A stretch of DNA of 5,480 nucleotides from E44-bin89 sp034409565 (lineage in GTDB: Bacteria > Chloroflexota > Dehalococcoidia > Dehalococcoidales > RBG-16-60-22): assembly GCA_034409565.1 (NCBI GenBank), contig DAOUMS010000023.1, positions 1 through 5,480 of the forward strand. The letters are read 5' to 3'. Under the pieces are notes generated by a model. That model searched no databases, was not told the DNA's origin, and saw only the letters and a program-made list of their open reading frames with translations. This document shows, in pieces, positions 1-5,480 of the stretch. The translations under genes and the position numbers were made by a program. Numbering within the stretch: the first letter of the stretch is position 1; every line of letters begins with the position of its first letter.

Positions 1-572
<572 letters not shown>

Positions 573-714
573 TGCTTCAGATTTAATATTAGACTTCGTA
601 TTCAATTTTTAAGGTGCAATGCACAAAGTACGGCGGCTTGGTGGCGCGCACCACGCCCCCCCGGTGGTTCTCCTTCACCAATAAACCGCACTATTTGTAC
701 AGCAACATCATTGC
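573..714 (-). other. pre-23S rRNA leader (5' external spacer)
   Basis: About 142 nt lie between the predicted transcription start (a G near 714) and the mature 23S 5' end. In transcript order it contains a GC-rich patch with a short hairpin, TGGTG-CGCGC-CACCA (653-639). Then comes a small palindrome, GTGCATTGCAC (615-605), and an AT-rich segment containing CACCTTAAAAATTGAATACG (616-597) just before the mature end. That last segment resembles, from memory, the end of the 16S-23S spacer in linked Gram-positive rRNA operons. The RNase III processing stem would pair this leader with sequence 3' of 23S, which is outside the window. I see no clear boxA antitermination element. No protein gene is supported here; the reading frame across 531-818 lacks any coding signature and overlaps the 23S gene. 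Confidence 0.6.
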
Positions 715-720
715 CCTATA

Positions 721-749
721 ATAATACTACTCTCCCATTTCTTTGTCAA
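721..749 (-). promoter_or_regulatory. sigma-70 type promoter of the 23S rRNA gene
   Basis: On the minus strand TTGACA (749-744) is followed, after exactly 17 bp, by TATTAT (726-721). The -35 is a perfect consensus and the -10 matches 5 of 6. Transcription should begin at about 714, on a run of three G. The DNA just upstream of the -35 (about 750-772) is AT-rich with short A/T tracts, as in an UP element of strong rRNA promoters. It faces the 23S gene with no other gene between. The sequence match is direct; its strength and use are inferred. Confidence 0.85.
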
Positions 750-799
750 TACTGGAAAATCATTATTTTACACGCTCTTTCCTTTAGCGGCCCCGATTG

Positions 800-808
800 T
801 GCTATAAT
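800..808 (+). promoter_or_regulatory. extended -10 promoter of argS
   Basis: TGC (800-802) directly precedes a perfect TATAAT (803-808), which makes an extended -10 element. No good -35 lies at the right distance: the best is TTCCTT near 779-784, which keeps little beyond the leading TT. That fits extended -10 promoters, which depend less on the -35. The start would fall at about 814-816, giving a 5' leader of about 50 nt before the argS ATG. The promoter is back-to-back with the 23S promoter; the two -35 regions are about 30 bp apart. Confidence 0.7.
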
Positions 809-826
809 TCGGGCATAAGCAAGCGC

Positions 827-865
827 ATGGAAACCATTGCCGCAAGCACTGATTTAACAGACTGA
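827..865 (+). CDS. possible 12-codon upstream ORF overlapping the argS start
   Basis: An ATG at 827 opens a short frame reading METIAASTDLTD and ending in TGA at 863-865. The last base of that stop is the first base of the argS ATG, giving a TGATG overlap. No strong Shine-Dalgarno sequence precedes either this ATG or the argS ATG. Stop-start overlap is a typical geometry for translational coupling, so the frame could deliver ribosomes to argS. It holds no arginine codons, so an attenuation-type leader peptide is unlikely. A frame this short can arise by chance, and there is no independent evidence that it is translated. Confidence 0.25.
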   Translation: METIAASTDLTD

Positions 866-2523
866 TGCTGAAACACAAACTGGCCGAACTGCTAACTCAG
901 GCAGCCATTGAGGCGCAGAAGTCAAGTAAGTTACCCCCGGTTACTCTGCCTGAGGTCATCATGGAGCACCCACAGAACCCGGAACACGGCGATTACGCCT
1001 CCAGCCTGCCCTTAAAACTGGCACGCGTCACCAGCCGCAATCCCCTGGCCATCGCCGGTGACATGGCGGCCTTTATCGCCCGTACTGTCGAGATTGAGCG
1101 GGTGGCCGTGGCGCCGCCGGGCTTTATCAATTTCATCCTGAGTGCCAGCTGGCTGGCCGGACAGGTGAACTCAATTCTGGAGGCCGGCGAATCTTACGGC
1201 AACATTGAGATTGGCCAGAAGAAACGGGTGCAGATTGAGTTTGTCAGCGTGAACCCCACCGGGCCGCTCCACGTCGGCCACGGACGCGGCGCTATCCTGG
1301 GCAGCACGCTGGCCAGTGCTCTTACTGCCGCCGGTTATCAGGTGGAGAAGGAATACTATCTTAACGACGCCGGCAGCCAAGTTGACGCCTTTGCGCGCTC
1401 ACTTCTTGCCCGCTACCAGCAGTGCCTGGGAAAAGAAGCCGAAATACCCGAGGACGGCTACCACGGCCAGTACCTGGTCGACCTGGCCAGGGAGATAGTT
1501 GACCAGCAGGGTGAGGCACTCCTCCCCCTTTCTGAAACCGAGGCCATCGAGAAGCTGAGTCAGGTCGGTCTGGAAAAAATGGTTGACCAGATAAAGACTG
1601 ACCTTGAGATGCTGGGCGTGACCTTTGACGTCTGGTTCAGCGAACGCAGCCTGTATAAAAATGGCCAGTATGATGAAGCCATGTCGCTTTTGCAGCAGGC
1701 AGGCCACATCAGTGAGAAGGAAGGGGCCACCTGGTTTGTTTCCACGGCGCTGGGCGAGGACAAAGACAACGTGGTGATACGCAGCGACGGCTCACCGACC
1801 TATTTTGCCACCGACATCGCCTACCACTATGACAAGTTCCTGAAGCGCAAGTTTGACACCGTTATCAATATCTGGGGTGCCGACCATATGGGGCATGTCT
1901 CACGGATGAAAGCCGTGGTGGGCGCGCTGGGTATTGACCCGGAGCAGCTCAGGGTTATCATCTCGCAGATGGTCACGCTGCGCCGCGGCGGTGAGATAGT
2001 GCGCATCTCGAAACGAAGCGGTGATATCGTCACCTTACGTGAACTTATCGAGGAGGTCGGTGCTGATGTCTGCCGCTTTTTCTTCCTGTCCCGCTCTGCC
2101 GACAGCCAGATGGACTTTGACCTGGAACTGGCCAAAAAACAGTCGGCGGATAACCCGGTCTACTACGTCCAGTACGCCCATGCCCGCATTGCCAGCATAC
2201 TGCGCCTGGCGCAGGAAAGAGGCATTGACTACCGCGATGGGGATGTCTCGCTGCTGACCACGGAACCGGAGCTCGCCCTCATCCGCAGGATGCTCCTTCT
2301 GCCCGAGCTTGTGGAAACCATCGCCACCACCCTGGAGCCCCACCACCTCACCTACTACGCCCAGGACCTGGCCACCGTTTTTCACAGCTTCTACATGCAG
2401 TGCCGTGTAGTCTCTAAAGATGAAGCGCTCACTAGGGCGCGACTGAAACTGGTTGAGGCAGCCAAAATCGTGCTCAGCCGCACATTGCACCTCATGGGGA
2501 TGACTGCACCGGAGCGGATGTAA
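865..2523 (+). CDS. argS: arginyl-tRNA synthetase (ArgRS)
   Basis: Cytoplasmic class Ia aminoacyl-tRNA synthetase that charges tRNA-Arg with arginine using ATP; in this family the bound tRNA is needed for amino acid activation. The 552 residues match the usual bacterial length of about 550-590. In order, I see the N-terminal tRNA-binding (Add-1) domain at about 1-90, with the typical EHPQNPEHGDYAS at 34-46. The catalytic Rossmann core carries the HIGH box as HVGH (136-139) inside NPTGPLHVGHGRGA. WGADHMGH follows at 337-344, and the KMSKS loop is present as RISKRSG (380-386). The helical DALR anticodon-binding domain runs from about 430 (NPVYYVQYAHARI) to the C-terminus, which ends SAPERM-like (TAPERM). 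The ATG at 865 fits the N-terminal domain, although no clear Shine-Dalgarno precedes it. It is divergent from 23S and convergent with the PrsW-like gene 20 bp beyond its stop. I see no rho-independent terminator, only a short T run at 2540-2545 without a hairpin. Confidence 0.97.
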   Translation: MLKHKLAELLTQAAIEAQKSSKLPPVTLPEVIMEHPQNPEHGDYASSLPLKLARVTSRNPLAIAGDMAAFIARTVEIERVAVAPPGFINFILSASWLAGQVNSILEAGESYGNIEIGQKKRVQIEFVSVNPTGPLHVGHGRGAILGSTLASALTAAGYQVEKEYYLNDAGSQVDAFARSLLARYQQCLGKEAEIPEDGYHGQYLVDLAREIVDQQGEALLPLSETEAIEKLSQVGLEKMVDQIKTDLEMLGVTFDVWFSERSLYKNGQYDEAMSLLQQAGHISEKEGATWFVSTALGEDKDNVVIRSDGSPTYFATDIAYHYDKFLKRKFDTVINIWGADHMGHVSRMKAVVGALGIDPEQLRVIISQMVTLRRGGEIVRISKRSGDIVTLRELIEEVGADVCRFFFLSRSADSQMDFDLELAKKQSADNPVYYVQYAHARIASILRLAQERGIDYRDGDVSLLTTEPELALIRRMLLLPELVETIATTLEPHHLTYYAQDLATVFHSFYMQCRVVSKDEALTRARLKLVEAAKIVLSRTLHLMGMTAPERM

Positions 2524-2543
2524 GACAGACCAGCCACTCTTTT

Positions 2544-3317
2544 TTATTCGCTAGCTGCTTCTTCGCTCTTCCGCCAGCGGAGCCAGAGCGCCCCGGCGGT
2601 TACCAGCACAGCTACCACAGCGGCATAGATTTCCACATGGACAACGGTAAAAAACCCGGCCTGAAGGAATACCACACTATAGTTCAACAGGCTGTGCAGG
2701 AAAGCAGCCAGCAGGTAGAACTGCCAGCCCCACCCCCTGGCAAGACCCCACCCGACCAGGGCACTGGAGGCGATATGAAAGGCCACGGCAAAGAACCTCT
2801 CCCAGAAGCCGGCCAGTGCCATATAGCCACCAGTTTGTACCGCTTCCCAGCTCCAGCCGGCGGCGAAGATACTATTATGTACCCATACGGCTTCAAAGAC
2901 ACCAAATCCGAACCCGGCTACCGCCCCGATAGCCAACCCCGCCTTTGGCGCAAGTGTCCTGCCCTCGCCAATCCACCAGAGAACCACCGGTACCATCTTG
3001 GACCCCTCCTGAACCAGACCGCTGAGGAGTATCTGAGGTATGCCCGCGAGCAGCAGCCACCGCATGAGTACTTCCTGGCTCCAGAACTGACCCAATGCTT
3101 GCCCGACCAGATACTGGAGGGGAATTTGAATAAAGCTAACCGCAATCAGGGACAGTAAAGCGCTAATGGCCAGAACTGCCCAGAGCCACCATCTCTTGAA
3201 TAGCGGTGGCCAGTAACAGACCAGCCAGATAGCACCAAATACTACCGCCAGGCCAATGCCGATGAGGCTGGGATTGGCAAACCAGGAAAGGAAGAAACCC
3301 ACCATTTGCTCTACCAT
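2544..3317 (-). CDS. PrsW/YhfC-like intramembrane metalloprotease family protein
   Basis: A very hydrophobic protein of 257 residues with about eight membrane segments (near 16-34, 43-64, 87-101, 106-117, 127-144, 177-193, 198-218, 222-246) and a short basic/acidic C-terminal tail. The motif order resembles the PrsW/CPBP-type glutamic metalloprotease superfamily: QEGSK at 103-107 (usual EExxK/R), GFGFGVFEAV at 135-144 with E142, R174, then H181 and a late HSLLN (H208, N212). Members such as Bacillus PrsW cleave membrane proteins, including an anti-sigma factor. The first Glu of EExxK is Gln here, so full proteolytic activity is uncertain; family membership is inferred from the motifs. The ATG start has a good Shine-Dalgarno, AGAGGAG, 6 nt upstream. 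The gene follows the 155-residue gene by 15 bp and is probably co-transcribed with it. No substrate can be named, though the upstream membrane protein is an obvious candidate partner. Confidence 0.72.
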   Translation of the reverse strand: MVEQMVGFFLSWFANPSLIGIGLAVVFGAIWLVCYWPPLFKRWWLWAVLAISALLSLIAVSFIQIPLQYLVGQALGQFWSQEVLMRWLLLAGIPQILLSGLVQEGSKMVPVVLWWIGEGRTLAPKAGLAIGAVAGFGFGVFEAVWVHNSIFAAGWSWEAVQTGGYMALAGFWERFFAVAFHIASSALVGWGLARGWGWQFYLLAAFLHSLLNYSVVFLQAGFFTVVHVEIYAAVVAVLVTAGALWLRWRKSEEAASE

Positions 3318-3323
3318 GACGGA

Positions 3324-3330
3324 CTCCTCT
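3324..3330 (-). promoter_or_regulatory. Shine-Dalgarno of the PrsW-like gene
   Basis: AGAGGAG on the minus strand lies 6 nt before the ATG at 3317. It starts only two bases after the TAG stop (3335-3333) of the upstream 155-residue gene. This fixes the start of the membrane protein and shows that the two genes share a message with close, possibly coupled, translation. Confidence 0.8.
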
Positions 3331-3332
3331 GA

Positions 3333-3800
3333 CTAAATTACCCTGTCCTCTTTTTTCGCTTTGGCATCCAGCATCATGCCAATAGCCACGCCGATGCCAA
3401 TGCCGATTGGTATCCCGCCACCGACACTGTCCATCCCCGCCCCGATAGCCACCCCGATGCCAGTGCCAATGGAGGTCCAGATGCCAACATAATACCCCTT
3501 GGGCACCAGCTTGTGCTGCCTCTGCAGGTGCCGGACGGTCTGCTTGAGTCGCTTGGCATACTGCTTTCTTCTTGCGTTATCGGCCAGATGAACCATGTTG
3601 CCCAGTTCATTGACATAGGCGGTGATTTCCTGCTGGAAAAGCTGGCACTCGCCGCATTCATCATAGAAGCCGGCGACCCTCCTGGTCACCCGCGTGAGCA
3701 GGTCGAGCTGGTATTTTTTCTGCTCCTTCTTGCTCAGGCTGCTCTGGTAGGAATTGATTTTCTCGGTGGTCTCTCTGTGCCAGCGATTTTGAATTTCCAT
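3333..3800 (-). CDS. hypothetical protein with CxxC motif and C-terminal glycine-zipper membrane hairpin
   Basis: I do not recognise the family of this 155-residue protein. Residues 1-45 are charged and helical, rich in K, R, E and Q. C49-G-E-C52 is a CxxC motif that could bind metal or form a disulfide. Residues 72-100 are strongly basic and probably helical (NARRKQYAKRLKQTVRHLQR). The C-terminal third has two glycine-rich hydrophobic segments, about 104-122 and 127-144, containing the near-repeats GTGIGVAIG (112-120) and GIGIGVAIG (133-141), then a charged tail KAKKEDRVI. This is the look of a glycine-zipper membrane hairpin with a cytosolic N-terminal part; there is no signal peptide. The ATG is firm, because an in-frame TAA sits two codons upstream and the next Met is residue 69. 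The ribosome site is weak (AGAAAG, 6 nt away). It follows gatA after a 107-bp hairpin-rich gap and precedes the PrsW-like gene by 15 bp. Frame, start and tight spacing support a real gene; the function is unknown. Confidence 0.8.
   Translation of the reverse strand: MEIQNRWHRETTEKINSYQSSLSKKEQKKYQLDLLTRVTRRVAGFYDECGECQLFQQEITAYVNELGNMVHLADNARRKQYAKRLKQTVRHLQRQHKLVPKGYYVGIWTSIGTGIGVAIGAGMDSVGGGIPIGIGIGVAIGMMLDAKAKKEDRVI
3382..3467 (-). repeat. in-frame 23-bp duplication encoding the glycine zipper
   Basis: Two copies of a 23-bp unit lie at 3382-3404 and 3445-3467 and differ at only two positions. They are 63 bp (21 codons) apart, so the frame is kept. They encode the paired GxGIGVAIG segments of the two predicted membrane helices. 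The hairpin therefore looks like the product of an internal duplication, or of strong constraint on both helices. Confidence 0.6.
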
Positions 3801-3844
3801 AGCTTACTTTCTAGGATTTTATTAAGGTAACCCTCCCCCCTGTG

Positions 3845-3869
3845 TCCCCCTCCCTATCAGGGAGGGGGA
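3845..3869. repeat. perfect 11-bp inverted repeat (intergenic hairpin)
   Basis: TCCCCCTCCCT (3845-3855) and its exact complement AGGGAGGGGGA (3859-3869) are separated by the 3-base loop ATC. Almost purely G/C arms make this a very stable hairpin in RNA from either strand. It is not followed by a T run on either strand, so it is not a standard rho-independent terminator. A second hairpin lies 8 bp to the right. It could be half of a dispersed REP-like intergenic element, an RNA stabiliser or processing site between gatA and the downstream pair, or a transcription pause site. Confidence 0.7.
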
Positions 3870-3877
3870 GGTATTAG

Positions 3878-3900
3878 GAAGAGGGGCTTCGCCCTTCTTT
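3878..3900. terminator. hairpin downstream of gatA (possible terminator or repeat half)
   Basis: On the plus strand GAAGAGGGGC (3878-3887) pairs with GCCCTTCTTT (3891-3900) around the loop TTC: eight Watson-Crick and two G-T pairs. It begins 8 bp past the gatA stop (3908-3910, minus strand), where a terminator for the gatCA message would be expected. On the minus strand, however, the stem is followed by CTAATACC rather than a U tract. The T-rich side faces the plus strand, where no gene needs ending. Terminator function is therefore only tentative; it may be a dispersed palindromic repeat together with the neighbouring inverted repeat. Confidence 0.4.
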
Positions 3901-3907
3901 AACTCCC

Positions 3908-5368
3908 CTAAATATTTGGCCTTCGCTTATGCCAGTCGGTGGACTGCTCGTAGGCGTAGGCGACCTTTAAAATCGTTTCCTCGCCGAAAGGCCTGCTGAT
4001 GAACTGCATGCCGATGGGCAGGCCGCCGGCAAAGCCCGCGGGAATGGAAATCGCGGGCAGTCCAGCAATGTTTACCGGCAGGGTGCAGACATCGCTGAGG
4101 TACATCTGGAGCGGGTCGTCTACCCTCTCCCCGAGCTTGAAGGGGACGGTGGGGGAGGTGGGCGTCACCAGGACATCATACTTCTCAAATGCCCGGTCGA
4201 ACTCCCTCCGTATCAGCGTTCTGACTTTCTGCGCCTTCAGGTAGTAGGCATCATAGTAGCCGGCGGAAAGCGCATACGTGCCGAGCATGATGCGCCTTTT
4301 GACCTCGGCGCCAAAGCCGAACTGGCGGGTCTTCTCCAGTGACTCCCACATGCTTGGTGCCTGGTAGGAAAAGCCGTACTTGACACCATCATAGCGGGCC
4401 AGGTTGGCAGAAGCCTCCGAGGGCGCAATGATGTAGTAAACGGCGAGGGCATACGGGGTGTGGGGCAATGATACCTCCCAGTCAACCGTCGCCCCCAGCT
4501 CTTCAAGCTGGCCGATGGCGGCTTTTATGGCCGCCGCCACCTCCGCCTGCATCCCCTCGACAAAATATTCTTTAGGCACACCGATGCGCATGCCTTTGAG
4601 GTCATCAGTCAGGCACCGCGTGTAGTCCGGCACCGGCTCGGGCGCTGAGGTGGAGTCCCGGCGGTCGTAGCCGGCAATGGCGTTCATCACCAGCGTGCAG
4701 TCGGTAACATCACGGGTGAGCGGGCCTATCTGGTCGAGAGAGCTGGCAAACGCCACCAGACCGTAGCGGCTGACCCGGCCATAGGTCGGTTTGAAGCCGA
4801 CGACGCTGCAGAAACCGGCTGGCTGGCGGATGCTGCCCCCTGTGTCCGAGCCCAGGGCAAAAACAGTCTCCCCTGCCGCCACGGCAGCCGCCGAGCCGCC
4901 GCTGCTGCCGCCGGGCACCCGGCTCAAATCCCAGGGATTGCGGGTGGGGAAAAAGGCCGAGTTCTCCGTTGATGAGCCCATGGCAAACTCGTCCATGTTC
5001 GCCTTGCCGACAATCACGGCGTTACCGGCCTTCAGTTTCTCCACCACGGTAGCATCGTAGGGCGGTATCAGGTTTTCCAGAATTTTTGAGGAGCAGGTTG
5101 TCCTCACCCCTCTGGTACACATGACGTCCTTGATAAGCACCGGTATGCCGGCAAGAGGGCCGGTATTATCACCGGCCAGGAGACGGTCGGCGGCCTCCGC
5201 CTGCTCCAGCGCCAGCTCATCGGTTACGGTAACAAAGGCCTGAACCTCAGGCTCCACCTTGGAGATGCGTTCCAGATACGCCCGGGTCAGCTCCACCGAT
5301 GAAAGCTGCCGGCTCTTGAGCAGTTTATGGGCCTCATGAATGGTTAATTCGGTAAGGTTATCTGGCAA
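3908..5368 (-). CDS. gatA: Glu-tRNA(Gln)/Asp-tRNA(Asn) amidotransferase subunit A
   Basis: The glutaminase subunit of the cytoplasmic GatCAB complex. It releases ammonia from glutamine, which GatB uses to convert Glu-tRNA(Gln), and in many species Asp-tRNA(Asn), to Gln-tRNA and Asn-tRNA. The 486 residues match the family's usual length of about 485. The amidase-signature Ser-cisSer-Lys triad is intact: K80 in PVLIKDV, S155 in VPGGSSGGSAA, and nucleophile S179 in GSDTGGSIRQPAG, one residue offset from the known staphylococcal K79/S154/S178. The C-terminal part has the conserved LPVNIAGLPAISIPAG (430-445) and LPIGMQFI (450-457). The start is TTG at 5368-5366: an AGGAG lies 6 nt upstream, an in-frame stop (the gatC TGA) is 8 codons upstream with no ATG or GTG between, and the next Met followed by this domain would remove K80. 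gatC ends 21 bp upstream, forming an operon. gatB does not follow; a hairpin-rich gap and an unrelated gene do. Confidence 0.97.
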   Translation of the reverse strand: MPDNLTELTIHEAHKLLKSRQLSSVELTRAYLERISKVEPEVQAFVTVTDELALEQAEAADRLLAGDNTGPLAGIPVLIKDVMCTRGVRTTCSSKILENLIPPYDATVVEKLKAGNAVIVGKANMDEFAMGSSTENSAFFPTRNPWDLSRVPGGSSGGSAAAVAAGETVFALGSDTGGSIRQPAGFCSVVGFKPTYGRVSRYGLVAFASSLDQIGPLTRDVTDCTLVMNAIAGYDRRDSTSAPEPVPDYTRCLTDDLKGMRIGVPKEYFVEGMQAEVAAAIKAAIGQLEELGATVDWEVSLPHTPYALAVYYIIAPSEASANLARYDGVKYGFSYQAPSMWESLEKTRQFGFGAEVKRRIMLGTYALSAGYYDAYYLKAQKVRTLIRREFDRAFEKYDVLVTPTSPTVPFKLGERVDDPLQMYLSDVCTLPVNIAGLPAISIPAGFAGGLPIGMQFISRPFGEETILKVAYAYEQSTDWHKRRPNI

Positions 5369-5374
5369 AACTCT

Positions 5375-5379
5375 CTCCT
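5375..5379 (-). promoter_or_regulatory. Shine-Dalgarno deciding the TTG start of gatA
   Basis: AGGAG on the minus strand (5379-5375) sits 6 nt before the TTG at 5368-5366. No ATG or GTG in the gatA frame lies between the gatC stop and this codon, so the site and frame together fix TTG as the start. An ATG overlapping the gatC stop (5393-5391) is out of frame with gatA and soon terminates. Confidence 0.75.
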
Positions 5380-5389
5380 GGCAATGGTA

Positions 5390-5480
5390 TCATTCCAGCA
5401 CGGCGCGGACGCGGAAGCACTCCCCTTCCCGGCGGGGGGCATTGGCCAGTATGTCCTCGGGAGGCAGAGAGGGGGTCACC
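5390..5480 (-). CDS. gatC: Glu-tRNA(Gln)/Asp-tRNA(Asn) amidotransferase subunit C, C-terminal end (partial)
   Basis: The minus strand from 5479 reads 29 residues before a TGA at 5392-5390. It contains VTPSLPPEDILANAP, then RREGECFRVRAVLE at the C-terminus. This is the characteristic GatC tail (TPSL..E..L.NAP...G..F.VP.VLE). GatC is a small protein of about 95 residues that wraps around the GatA-GatB interface and helps GatA fold. The N-terminal two thirds lie beyond the right edge. It is directly upstream of gatA with a 21-bp gap and in the same reading frame, separated by the single TGA. The identification rests on the tail motif plus the gatA neighbourhood, and is firm. Confidence 0.93.
   Translation of the reverse strand, partial: VTPSLPPEDILANAPRREGECFRVRAVLE

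Noticed and set aside
772..783. GCTCTTTCC on the plus strand, resembling a boxA antitermination element.
   Set aside because: It lies upstream of the argS -10 and outside both predicted transcripts, on the wrong strand for 23S.
809..864. A possible T-box or other riboswitch in the argS leader.
   Set aside because: The leader is only about 50 nt, with no specifier-loop structure or terminator hairpin.
2021..2490. Overlapping frames on both strands inside argS, up to 151 codons.
   Set aside because: They are shadows of the strongly conserved argS frame, with no independent start signals or recognisable motifs.
2520..2545. A run of T after argS as a rho-independent terminator.
   Set aside because: There is a six-base T run but no stable hairpin before it. 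The gap is just 20 bp between convergent genes.
2637..3158. A 173-codon plus-strand frame opposite the PrsW-like gene.
   Set aside because: It is the antisense shadow of a membrane-protein gene: proline-rich, no domain-like pattern, and incompatible with the clear motifs and ribosome site on the minus strand.

Overview
This window looks like a core, vertically inherited piece of a bacterial chromosome. The likely source is Chloroflexota, class Dehalococcoidia. That assignment is an inference from the recalled similarity of the ArgS and GatA sequences to Dehalococcoides-type proteins, and from a 23S rRNA gene that stands apart from any 16S gene. It was not tested by a search. GC content looks moderately high in the genes, while the rRNA promoter region is AT-rich.

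Layout. Positions 1-572 hold the 5' part of a 23S rRNA gene on the minus strand; the gene runs off the left edge. Positions 573-864 form a divergent control region. It carries a near-consensus sigma-70 promoter reading left into 23S, with a leader of about 140 nt, and an extended -10 promoter reading right into argS. Positions 865-2523 (+) encode arginyl-tRNA synthetase. Convergent to it, on the minus strand, lie four genes in transcription order: gatC (C-terminal end only, entering from the right edge), gatA, a 155-residue membrane-hairpin protein of unknown function, and a PrsW/YhfC-like multi-pass membrane protein. A 107-bp gap with two strong inverted repeats separates gatA from the last two genes, which lie only 15 bp apart.

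How the genes fit together. The 23S rRNA, ArgRS and the GatCA amidotransferase subunits all serve translation: the ribosome, Arg-tRNA charging, and Gln-tRNA/Asn-tRNA formation by amidation of mischarged tRNA. gatB is not beside gatA here. The less explained part is 3801-2544: a small protein with a CxxC motif, a basic helical stretch and a duplicated glycine-zipper hairpin, tightly coupled to a putative intramembrane metalloprotease in which the first Glu of the usual EExxK motif is Gln. This pair is the best candidate for an undescribed functional unit. I found no CRISPR array, tRNA gene, insertion sequence or phage gene.
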